Part shown: in pieces, positions 16,124-22,862 of the stretch | How the letters are laid out: each line of letters opens with the position of its first letter | Numbering within the stretch: the stretch's first letter is position 1 | Assembly: GCA_947461205.1 (NCBI GenBank) | Contig: CANHJG010000039.1 | Span: 1 to 36,716 of the forward strand | DNA from: Opitutia bacterium | Lineage (GTDB): Bacteria; Verrucomicrobiota; Verrucomicrobiia; Opitutales; Opitutaceae | Direction: 5' to 3' | Length of the DNA stretch: 36,716 nt | The notes under the pieces: generated by a model | Told to the model about the DNA's origin: nothing | Database searches by the model: none | The model's input: the letters and a program-made list of their open reading frames with translations, nothing else | Position numbers and translations under genes: made by a program

Positions 16124-17110
16124 TTACTTTCCGGCAGCGTAGGCTTGGTAGTGTTCGGCGATTTTTCCGGTCTTCTCGTCGCCCATGTGAAAATAGAGGC
16201 GCCAGCGGAACGTCACGCTGCCGCCAGCGGGAATCGTCAGGGCACCGGCCTTGGGGTCGTTCTTGAATTCCTTTTCAAAGTCGTGCTTGCCGAAGGGATT
16301 CGCCGCAAACAGCCCGTAATCGCGCACGTGCCACCACGTCGGGTGGCGGGGGTTCTTCGGGTGATCGAACATCGCGATGCCGTAGACCTTGCCGTCTTTC
16401 GGCCCCTGATAATCCACCCAGGTCGATTGCTTGCCCCACGTCGCGCCGTCGCGGATACCCTCGGCATTGACGATGGTGCCCTGGGTGTCCGTTTTCTTTT
16501 TCTGAAACGTGTGCGGGGGCGTCATCCATTGGGCCACGCGCATCGCCATCGAGCCCTCCTTCGTGTCCCCGAACACCACCGGTTTGTCCGCAGGCGCCGT
16601 CAGCGTGACCGCGTAATCAATCTGGCGGCCGTCGCCGACGGCACTCAGGCGAACGGTCGTCTCGTCGGTACACTGCACGGCGCCGCTGGCGTTCACCCAG
16701 CGATTGCGGGACTCAATCGTTGCCGTGCTACCACTGGCGCTGGCCTTCACCGATTCGTTAATGATCGTGCCCTGCTTCGGCCCGTTGGACTCGGCCCAGA
16801 AATCGAGGCCGTTGACGTCCCCATGCGTGAACCACAACGAGCGGTGATGCGGATGGTCGAGCTCCTCGCCCGGCGTGTCCTTCTTCATCGGGAAATCGCG
16901 GTTCAGCTGCGTTCCGTCGGCCGCGAGCACGGGATAAAAATACGGGCGCGGTCCGCCTTTGAACAGGTATTCGGTGAACAACTGACCGCCGAGTTCGACG
17001 CGCACGCGGTCGTCGGAACGCGTGACTTTGGCAGTCGGGGCGGCGCCGAGGGTGGAAACGAGCGGCGCGAGCAGGGCGGCCGCAAGGAGGGGAAGGAAGC
17101 GGGTTTTCAC
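16124..17110 (-). CDS. PmoA-like DUF6807 secreted protein
   Basis: From the GTG at 17110 this 328-aa protein has a signal peptide (VKTRFLPLLAAALLAPLVST ending LGAAPTA). The mature part matches the PmoA/DUF6807 family of Planctomycetota and Verrucomicrobiota, which has no proven function and is usually found beside sugar oxidoreductases and hydrolases. Signatures are FTEYLFKGGPRPYFYPV, GEELDHPHHRSLWFTHGDVN, GLDFWAES, GLFAANPFG and the C-terminal FRWRLYFHMGD. The family name PmoA comes from an old annotation and does not mean methane monooxygenase. Its position 87 bp upstream of the MocA oxidoreductase on the same strand supports joint expression and a carbohydrate role. No ATG would give an intact signal peptide, so GTG is preferred. 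Confidence 0.85.
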   Translation of the reverse strand: MKTRFLPLLAAALLAPLVSTLGAAPTAKVTRSDDRVRVELGGQLFTEYLFKGGPRPYFYPVLAADGTQLNRDFPMKKDTPGEELDHPHHRSLWFTHGDVNGLDFWAESNGPKQGTIINESVKASASGSTATIESRNRWVNASGAVQCTDETTVRLSAVGDGRQIDYAVTLTAPADKPVVFGDTKEGSMAMRVAQWMTPPHTFQKKKTDTQGTIVNAEGIRDGATWGKQSTWVDYQGPKDGKVYGIAMFDHPKNPRHPTWWHVRDYGLFAANPFGKHDFEKEFKNDPKAGALTIPAGGSVTFRWRLYFHMGDEKTGKIAEHYQAYAAGK

Positions 17111-17243
17111 TCTCGGTATGACGAAGCCCCGCCACGAAGGGTGCAAACGGAAAACAGCCGCGGGACCGCCCCGGCGGTTTTTCATTCCACCGGCCCCCGC
17201 TCGCCTGCCGCCGCCCGGGCGCACCTCGGCCCGAGCGGCCACC

Positions 17244-17271
17244 AAAAACGGCCCGGGCCCCAGCGGGGCCG
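17244..17271 (-). terminator. Probable intrinsic terminator of the DUF481 gene
   Basis: On the minus strand CGGCCC (17271-17266) pairs with GGGCCG (17254-17249), directly followed by TTTTT (17248-17244). A competing inner stem GGCCCC/GGGGCC with a three-base loop also exists. It lies about 73 bases after the stop of the DUF481 gene and before the PmoA-like start, so it should separate the two transcription units. Confidence 0.6.
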
Positions 17272-17343
17272 TGGCGGGAGGATGATTCCGCCGAAACGGA
17301 CCCGGGCTTGCCGCCGTGGGGCCGCGGGCCTCGCTTCGGGCGC

Positions 17344-18384
17344 TTACTTCCAGTTCAGCACGAGGCGGGTGAAGTAACCGGTGTCCAGCTTGTCGACGCC
17401 CTTGCCCGGCTTGCTCGTGTAGTCGTTGTTCACACCGAAACGGAGCTTCCAGCTCGGATGGGCCAGCGGCAGCTCGAGGAAGCTCTCGTGGGTGAGCCGG
17501 AAATTCGAGAAATCATCGAAGGACGGCACGATCGCGAGGCGGTTCACCAGACTCGCATTGTCAAGCTGCAGGGTGTGCGCGAGCCCGAAGTCCAAACCGG
17601 CCGCATTCACATCCGGGGTGAACGGGCTCTGGTAGTTTTCCGTGCGGAACGAAAGACCCGCGCGAACCGTGAGGGTTTGCTTCGGCGCCTTGATCAGATC
17701 GTAACCCAAACCGAAGGCCGCGACATTGTAGAACTGGACGTCCTTGATCCGATCGAAGCCACCTTCGTCGCGCACATACCACGACTTCTTGCCCGAAAAG
17801 TTGCTCTGGTAGTCGCTGCCGGCCTTGAACTGGTCGGCCGATTTGCGGCCGTCCGTCACTTGGCGGTCATAGGCGGTGTAGAACGCGAGCTTGTCGTGCA
17901 CCCCCGCAAGGGTCGCACGCAGGCCGGCCGACGTGCCGAGCTGGCTCTTGTTGCCCGACTTGCCGGCGATGTCGACGTTGGCCTCGTAAGCCCAGCCGCG
18001 ATCCAGCGCCGCGAACTGCGGATCTTTGCCGCCCACCGCCCAAGTCGAAACGACTTGGTCGACCGTCGTGCTGATCGTGCCGTCGGGGCCGGCGATCTGC
18101 AGGCTGCCGGCCGCGCCGGAAATCGTGCCGTCGATACGGGTGCCCGTCGCGAGCCGGACGGCCACCGGACCATCGGTGGTGATCGCGGCGACTTCGCTCT
18201 GCTTGATCGTAATCGCTCCGGCGTAGCGGGTGTCCACCACGACGGCCCCGCCGTCGATCTGGGACACCTGGCCGACAATGCGGGCACCGCTCTTCGTCTC
18301 AACGACGTCGGCGGGTAAATGGGCCGCGCTAAAAGCGACGGCGGCAAGGGCGAAGGAGGCCCGGCAGAGGTGGGTTTTGTTCAT
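17344..18384 (-). CDS. YdiY-like DUF481 outer-membrane-type protein
   Basis: This 346-aa protein has a signal peptide (MNKTHLCRASFALAAVAFSA, cleaved near HLPAD) followed by a short beta module, DVVETKSGARIVGQVSQIDG and IKQSEVAAITTD (about 27-75), that is common before DUF481. Residues about 130-346 have the alternating aromatic pattern of a beta-barrel: GWAYEANVDIAGKSGN, AFYTAYDRQVTDG, FGLGYDLIKAPKQTLTVRAG, and a final strand TRLVLNWK ending the protein, typical of outer-membrane DUF481/YdiY proteins (salt-induced outer membrane protein family). Function is unknown. The gene has its own promoter-like upstream region and a likely terminator, so it is probably monocistronic. Confidence 0.85.
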   Translation of the reverse strand: MNKTHLCRASFALAAVAFSAAHLPADVVETKSGARIVGQVSQIDGGAVVVDTRYAGAITIKQSEVAAITTDGPVAVRLATGTRIDGTISGAAGSLQIAGPDGTISTTVDQVVSTWAVGGKDPQFAALDRGWAYEANVDIAGKSGNKSQLGTSAGLRATLAGVHDKLAFYTAYDRQVTDGRKSADQFKAGSDYQSNFSGKKSWYVRDEGGFDRIKDVQFYNVAAFGLGYDLIKAPKQTLTVRAGLSFRTENYQSPFTPDVNAAGLDFGLAHTLQLDNASLVNRLAIVPSFDDFSNFRLTHESFLELPLAHPSWKLRFGVNNDYTSKPGKGVDKLDTGYFTRLVLNWK

Positions 18385-18406
18385 GGGTTAGACGTGAAGC
18401 GCAGGG

Positions 18407-18446
18407 GATTTAACCGGGGTCAATACCCTGTCAATACTGGTGTATT
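18407..18446 (-). promoter_or_regulatory. Promoter and operator-like repeats of the DUF481 gene
   Basis: On the minus strand TTGACA (18434-18429) is followed after 16 bases by TAAATC (18412-18407), a plausible sigma-70 pair starting about 45 bases before the ATG. The plus strand shows two direct copies of GTCAATAC (18419-18426 and 18430-18437) exactly 11 bp apart, one helical turn, and an inverted repeat AATAC-TGGT-GTATT (18433-18446). The area is much more A+T-rich than its surroundings. A dedicated regulator may bind here. Confidence 0.5.
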
Positions 18447-18588
18447 AACCCTAGCTTTAGGTTGAGAGCCACGCGGTAGGCTGCCCGCACGGCTCTGCCC
18501 CCGCGGCGAAACCCTGCTCGACAGGTGCTCGCCCCGGGCTTTGCCTCGCGCCTCACTCGCTGCCCATCGACCCGTCGCACCACCACGC

Positions 18589-19497
18589 ATGTCCGCCCAC
18601 GTTTCCCGCCCTGCCCTCATTGTCGCCGACCGCTGGCGCGACTATCAGCTCCTCGAGTGCGGCGACGGCATGAAACAGGAGCGCTGGGGCGCCTATACCC
18701 TCGTTCGTCCCGACCCGCAGATCATCTGGCCCCGCCACCAGAAAGCCGCCGGCACCCGCTGGGAAAACTGGGACGGCTTCTACCACCGCAGCGAGCAAGG
18801 CGGCGGCAAATGGGAGTTTCGCCAGACCCTTCCCGACCACTGGAAACTCGCCTACGACTCCCTCGGCCTGACCTTCAAGATCCACCCCACGTCCTTCAAG
18901 CACACCGGCCTCTTCCCCGAACAGGCCGTCAATTGGGAGTGGTTTTCCGCCAAGATCAAAGCCGCCCGCGCCGCCGGCCGGGAGGTCAATGTCCTCAACC
19001 TCTTCGGCTACACGGGCGCCGCCACCGTCGCTGCCGCGAAAGCCGGCGCCAGCGTCACCCACATCGACGCCGCCGAGGGCATGGTGAAATGGTGCAAGGA
19101 AAACGCCGTCCTCAGCGGCCTCGCCAACGCCCCGATCCGCTACCTCGCCGACGACTGCCTGAAATTCGTCCGCCGCGAACAGAAGCGCGGAAAATTCTAC
19201 GACGCCATCATCATGGATCCGCCCACTTACGGCCGCGGGGCCACCGGCGAAATGTGGAAACTCGAAGAACATCTCTGGCCGCTCCTCACCGAATGCCGCG
19301 CCCTGCTCACCCCGCAGCCGCTCTTCTTTTTAATCAACGCCTACACCGCGCGCCTCTCGCCCACCGTCGTGGCGAATCTTCTCGCCGAACTCCTCCACGA
19401 CCGGGGCGGCTCCATCACCGCCGGCGAGGTCGGCCTGCCCATTCAGCGCGACGGCAAGGTCCTTCCCTGCGGCATCTACGGTCGCTGGGAAGCCTGA
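18589..19497 (+). CDS. Class I SAM-dependent methyltransferase (RlmI/RlmK-like)
   Basis: This 302-aa protein resembles the catalytic domains of the RlmI/RlmK group of 23S rRNA methyltransferases (PF10672-like). The N-terminal half carries YQLLECGDGMKQERWGAYTL and FKHTGLFPEQAVNWEWF. The SAM-binding motif I is VLNLFGYTGAATVAAAKAGA (135-154), motif II VTHIDAAEGMVKW, and the catalytic DPPTYGRG is at 210-217. No PUA domain is present, unlike E. coli RlmI. RNA is the likely substrate, but the modified base cannot be read from sequence. The ATG at 18589 was chosen over a TTG at 18541 because the upstream part is basic and without similarity. The gene is divergent from the DUF481 gene and converges with the ArsR gene 36 bp downstream. 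Confidence 0.85.
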   Translation: MSAHVSRPALIVADRWRDYQLLECGDGMKQERWGAYTLVRPDPQIIWPRHQKAAGTRWENWDGFYHRSEQGGGKWEFRQTLPDHWKLAYDSLGLTFKIHPTSFKHTGLFPEQAVNWEWFSAKIKAARAAGREVNVLNLFGYTGAATVAAAKAGASVTHIDAAEGMVKWCKENAVLSGLANAPIRYLADDCLKFVRREQKRGKFYDAIIMDPPTYGRGATGEMWKLEEHLWPLLTECRALLTPQPLFFLINAYTARLSPTVVANLLAELLHDRGGSITAGEVGLPIQRDGKVLPCGIYGRWEA

Positions 19498-19533
19498 AGC
19501 CGCGACGCCACGGCTCCGCGGCCGCCGTCCCGG

Positions 19534-19866
19534 CTACCGCGAGAACGCATCGGCGTTCTTCGTGAACTGTTTCTCCAGGCTCCCGCAGACCAGTTCGCAG
19601 AGTTTGAAGATCGAGGGATCGGCGATCGTGTAGAAAACCTGCAGCCCTTCTTTGCGCCGCGACAGGATGTGCGCGTGCGTGAGCGTCTGCAGATGGCGCG
19701 AAATGTTCGCCTGCGTGCCGCCCGTCGCCGCCACGAGCGCGTTCACATTCATCTCCCCGGCAAACAACGCCTGCAACAGCCGCAGCCGCATCGGCTCCGC
19801 GAGCACGGCGAACCGCCGCGCCACATGCTCGAGGGCTTCGTCTTTCAGGGGGCTCTTTCTTGCCAT
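19534..19866 (-). CDS. ArsR/SmtB-family repressor with C-terminal CxxxC
   Basis: This 110-aa winged-helix protein is the likely regulator of the divergent sulfur/RND operon. The ArsR core reads FAVLAEPMRLRLLQALFAGE (19-38) with the recognition helix-turn-helix at about 40-63 (MNVNALVAATGGTQANISRH) and a wing at SRRKEGLQVFYTIAD. The only cysteines are Cys90 and Cys94 in the last helix (KLCELVCGSL). The helix-2 position that carries a sensing Cys in BigR/YgaV (ILC) is Gln32 here, so any thiol or metal sensing would have to use the CxxxC pair, within or between subunits. This subtype is often found next to YeeE/rhodanese/DUF302 genes. The ATG at 19866 is preferred; an in-frame start at 19893 would overlap the promoter. 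Confidence 0.88.
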   Translation of the reverse strand: MARKSPLKDEALEHVARRFAVLAEPMRLRLLQALFAGEMNVNALVAATGGTQANISRHLQTLTHAHILSRRKEGLQVFYTIADPSIFKLCELVCGSLEKQFTKNADAFSR

Positions 19867-19886
19867 GGACGCTACGGAACAGGCGC

Positions 19887-19916
19887 TTGACATAGTTTCA
19901 AGTATATGAGTATATG
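19887..19916 (+). promoter_or_regulatory. Divergent promoter and putative ArsR operator
   Basis: A perfect TTGACA (19887-19892) is followed after 18 bases by TATATG (19911-19916), a good promoter for the plus-strand operon that starts at 19949. The -10 region lies in a tandem 8-bp repeat, AGTATATG twice (19901-19916), which on the other strand gives TATACT, a -10 candidate for the ArsR gene. An ATGCGCAT palindrome (19913-19920) overlaps its end. A repressor bound here would block both directions. This is inferred from position and repeat structure. Confidence 0.6.
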
Positions 19917-19948
19917 CGCATGTTAAGTAAAGAACGAACCGCCCTCCC

Positions 19949-20179
19949 ATGAAAATCGACTCCCTCATCCGCCTCCTCGCCGGCACCGTCACCCTCGTCG
20001 GCGTCGCCCTCACCCACTTCATCAGCCCGTGGTGGCTGCTCCTCCCGACCTTCGTCGGCCTCAACCTCCTCCAGTCGGTTTTCACCGGCTTTTGCCCGCC
20101 CAGCCTGCTGCTCCGCGCCCTCGGCTGGCTCGGCGACGACGGCATCATCCATTGGGGCGGCCGCAAGACGGGCACCTGA
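19949..20179 (+). CDS. YgaP-like DUF2892 inner-membrane protein
   Basis: This 76-aa protein matches the DUF2892 family, the membrane part of E. coli YgaP (a membrane-anchored rhodanese). It starts MKIDSLIRLLAGTVTLVGVA, followed by two hydrophobic helices (about 8-24 and 28-46) and the family signature NLLQSVFTGFCP with Cys49. In YgaP this part anchors the rhodanese to the membrane. Here the rhodanese is a separate gene further down the same operon. It is the first gene after the divergent promoter, 82 bp from the ArsR start. Its own role is unknown, but DUF2892 is regularly linked to sulfur transfer. Confidence 0.85.
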   Translation: MKIDSLIRLLAGTVTLVGVALTHFISPWWLLLPTFVGLNLLQSVFTGFCPPSLLLRALGWLGDDGIIHWGGRKTGT

Positions 20180-20247
20180 ACTCCCGCCCACGGCCCGCGC
20201 ACACGCTCGACCGCCGTCCACCCCCTTCCGCTCCCGCGCTCCCGACC

Positions 20248-20430
20248 ATGTCCTCACCCGGCGGCCGCTTCGCTCTCACCATCTTGGCCGGCTCCACCCT
20301 CGGGGCCGGCCTGGGTTATTTCGGGCAATGCAACTCCGGCACCTGCCCGCTCACCTCCACCTGGTGGCGCGGGGCGCTTGACGGCGGCGGCCTCGGTCTC
20401 GTCGCCGCCCTCTCCGGCCGCTCCGGCTAA
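20248..20430 (+). CDS. DUF6132-like small membrane protein
   Basis: This 60-aa protein consists of a hydrophobic helix (ALTILAGSTLGAGLGYFG, 9-26), a loop with the motif CNSGTCPLTS (28-37, Cys28 and Cys33) and a second glycine-rich helix (GALDGGGLGLVAALSG). The C-x-SGTCPxTS loop is the hallmark of DUF6132, a small membrane family of unknown function that is frequent in sulfur and heavy-metal clusters. The ATG at 20248 gives the normal family N-terminus. The two conserved cysteines in the loop could pass sulfur or bind metal; that is inference. It sits 68 bp after DUF2892 and 37 bp before the TolC gene. Confidence 0.72.
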   Translation: MSSPGGRFALTILAGSTLGAGLGYFGQCNSGTCPLTSTWWRGALDGGGLGLVAALSGRSG

Positions 20431-20467
20431 ACCCACCTGTCGGCTGTTGCGTTACACTCCCGCCCCC

Positions 20468-21787
20468 ATGCGCTCTCTTTTTATTTCGTTTTTCACCGCC
20501 GCGGTCCTCCTCTCCGCCGCCGCGCTCCGCGCCGAGTCCTGGACCCTCGACCGCGCCGTCGCCACCGCCCTCGAAAGCCACCCCGACGCCCGCGTCGCCC
20601 GGGCCCGCGTCGACGCCGCCCAGGCGATGGTCGATCAGGCCCAGTCCGCTTGGCGCCCGCAGGTTTCCCTCTCCGGCCGCTACACCGACACCAACAGCCC
20701 GATGATGGCGTTCGGCTCCATCCTCAACCAGCGCGCCTTCAACTTCGGTCTCGATTTCAACCGTCCCGGCAACATCGACAACCTCAACGCCACCGGCACC
20801 GTCGCCTACAATCTCTACGCGGGAGGCCGCGCCACCGCCGGGCGCAACGCCGCGAAAGCCGGCACCGAGGCCGCCGATCTCGACCTCCGCGCCGCCCATC
20901 ATCGGCTCGCCGCCGAGGTCGTCCGCGCTGCGTTGAATCTCCGCAAAGCCCGCGAATCCGTCGTCGCCGTCGAGGGCGGCGTTCGCGCCTACGAAGCCGC
21001 CGTCGCCGTCGCCCGCGCGCGGGCCGAGGTCGGCCAACTCCTGCGCGCCGATTTCCTCAGTCTCGAGGTCCAGCTCGCCCAAACCCGCGAATCCCTCTCT
21101 TCCGCCCGCCACGGCGCCGCCCTCGCTTCCCGCACCTTTCATTTCGTCCTCGGCCTCGACGCCACCGAAACCACCGTCGAACTCCTCGACGAAGATCCGG
21201 CCCTCGCACGTCTGTTCGCCCCGGATACCCGCGACTTCACGCAGCGCCCCGAGCTCCTCGGCCTCGCTGCCCGCGTGCGCGCCGCCGAGGCGCTGGTCGA
21301 GGCCGCCCGCGGCGCGCGCCGCCCCACCGTCAACGCCTTCGCCAGCTACCACTACGACCACGGCTGGCAGACCGCCCGCCACGGCGACAGCTGGCTCGCC
21401 GGCGTCTCGGTGGACGTCAACGTTTTCGACGGCGGCCAGACCCACGCCAAAGTCCGCCAGAGCAGCGCCGAGCTCACGCAGGTAAAAGAAATGCTCCGCA
21501 AAGCCAGCCTCGGCATCGGCCTCGAAGTCGAACAGGCCCGCCTCGCCCACGCCGACGCCACCGAGCGCCTCGCCGTCTCCGCCCGCGCCGTCGAACAGGC
21601 CGCCGAAAGCGCCGCGCTCAGCCGCGCCCGTTTCGAGAAAGAAGCGCTGCTCACCGCCGACCTCATCGGCGTCGAGAGCCGCCACCTCGAAGCCCGCCTG
21701 CGCCGCACCTTCGCCGCCGCCGAGGAACGCCTCGCCCTCGTCGAACTCCGCCGCGCCCTCGGCCTCACGCCGCTCCCCCAACCTTAA
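20468..21787 (+). CDS. TolC-family outer-membrane efflux protein
   Basis: This 439-aa protein has a signal peptide (MRSLFISFFTAAVLLSAAAL ending RAES) and the two-repeat coiled-coil/barrel architecture of outer-membrane efflux proteins (PF02321 twice). The first repeat starts WTLDRAVATALESHPDARVA; the second starts near FTQRPELLGLAARVRAAEAL. Barrel strands are visible around QVSLSGRYTDTNSP, GTVAYNLYAGGRATAG and GVSVDVNVFDGGQTHAKV. It forms the outer-membrane exit duct for the adaptor and RND permease encoded directly downstream (14 bp to the adaptor gene). The ATG at 20468 was chosen since it starts the signal peptide. Length is normal for the family. Confidence 0.92.
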   Translation: MRSLFISFFTAAVLLSAAALRAESWTLDRAVATALESHPDARVARARVDAAQAMVDQAQSAWRPQVSLSGRYTDTNSPMMAFGSILNQRAFNFGLDFNRPGNIDNLNATGTVAYNLYAGGRATAGRNAAKAGTEAADLDLRAAHHRLAAEVVRAALNLRKARESVVAVEGGVRAYEAAVAVARARAEVGQLLRADFLSLEVQLAQTRESLSSARHGAALASRTFHFVLGLDATETTVELLDEDPALARLFAPDTRDFTQRPELLGLAARVRAAEALVEAARGARRPTVNAFASYHYDHGWQTARHGDSWLAGVSVDVNVFDGGQTHAKVRQSSAELTQVKEMLRKASLGIGLEVEQARLAHADATERLAVSARAVEQAAESAALSRARFEKEALLTADLIGVESRHLEARLRRTFAAAEERLALVELRRALGLTPLPQP

Positions 21788-21800
21788 GCCTCCTTTCACC

Positions 21801-22862
21801 ATGAAGTCCGTCCGCCGCTCCTCCCTGCCGCTCGTCTCCGCCTTCACGGCCGCCGTCGCCCTCACCCTCCTCCCCGGTTGTAACAAGCACGCCGCCCCCA
21901 CCGCGGCCGCCGATCCCGCCGCCGCGCTCCCACCCGCCAAGATCCGCACCGCCACCATGCGCGCCGAAAATCTCCCCGCCTCCACCGAAATCCCCGGCAC
22001 GATCCGCCCCCTCCAGCGCGCGCAGCTCGCCGCCAAAATCATGGGCACGATCGACGAACTCCCCGTCACGCTCGGCCAACGCGTCGCCGCCGGCGACCTC
22101 CTCGTCAAAATCTCCGCCGGCGAAATCACCGCCCGCCTCACCCAAGCCCAGTCCCAGCTCAACGCCGCCCGCCGCGACCTCGAACGCGAACGTTCCCTCC
22201 TCAATAAAAACGCGAGCACCGCCGATATGGTCCGCGGCCTCGAAGACCGTTTCTCCGGCGCCCAGGCCCTGGTGCGCGAAGCCGAAGTCATGCTCGGCTA
22301 CGCCACCCTCCGCGCCCCCTTCGCCGGCGTCGTCGCCCGCAAACTCGCCCAGGCCGGCGATCTCGCTTTGCCCGGTTTCCCGCTGCTCGAACTCGAAGGC
22401 ACCGGAGCCTTCCAGGTCGAAGCCGCCGTGCCCGACTCGCTGGCCGCGAAACTCGCCCCGGGCACCGCGCTCAGCGTCGAGGTGCCCGCCGCCGGCCTCA
22501 CCTTCTCCGCCCCGCTCGCCGAACTGTCCTCCGCCGCCGACGCCGGCGCCCGCAGCGTCCTCGCGAAACTCACCGTCCCCGCCGGCTCCACCGTGCGCTC
22601 CGGCCAGTTCGTCCGCGTCTTCCTCGCCGGCACCCCGACCCCCGCCTTGCTCGTCCCCGCCGCCGCCCTCGCGCCGCTCGGCCAGATGGAGCGCATCTTC
22701 GTCGTCGGCCCGAACAACCGCGCCGTCCTCCGCCTCGTCAAATCCGGCGCCACCCGCGGCGACCGCGTCGAAATCCTCTCCGGCCTCGACGACGGCGAAC
22801 GCGTCGTCGTCGCTCCGCCCGCCGGTCTCCGCGAAGGCCAAACCCTCGAACTCCTCCCGTGA
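21801..22862 (+). CDS. RND efflux periplasmic adaptor lipoprotein
   Basis: This 353-aa membrane-fusion protein has a lipobox at LLPGC with Cys27 as the lipidated residue, placing it on the periplasmic face of the inner membrane. The domains run in the usual order: barrel-sandwich half [20 protein letters not shown], lipoyl half [14 protein letters not shown], a short alpha-hairpin ([20 protein letters not shown]), the second lipoyl half [20 protein letters not shown], beta-barrel domain, and the membrane-proximal end ([20 protein letters not shown]). The short hairpin is typical of HAE-type adaptors. Its stop codon overlaps the GTG start of the RND permease (GTGA), so the two are translationally coupled. 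Confidence 0.93.
   Translation: MKSVRRSSLPLVSAFTAAVALTLLPGCNKHAAPTAAADPAAALPPAKIRTATMRAENLPASTEIPGTIRPLQRAQLAAKIMGTIDELPVTLGQRVAAGDLLVKISAGEITARLTQAQSQLNAARRDLERERSLLNKNASTADMVRGLEDRFSGAQALVREAEVMLGYATLRAPFAGVVARKLAQAGDLALPGFPLLELEGTGAFQVEAAVPDSLAAKLAPGTALSVEVPAAGLTFSAPLAELSSAADAGARSVLAKLTVPAGSTVRSGQFVRVFLAGTPTPALLVPAAALAPLGQMERIFVVGPNNRAVLRLVKSGATRGDRVEILSGLDDGERVVVAPPAGLREGQTLELLP

Noticed and set aside
16145-17377. Plus-strand open frame of 410 codons opposite the PmoA-like gene
   Set aside because: Arg/His/Val-rich shadow translation; the minus-strand protein carries a signal peptide and family motifs.
20351-22291. Antisense open frame of about 646 codons over TolC and adaptor genes
   Set aside because: No motif; codon-bias shadow of the plus-strand genes.
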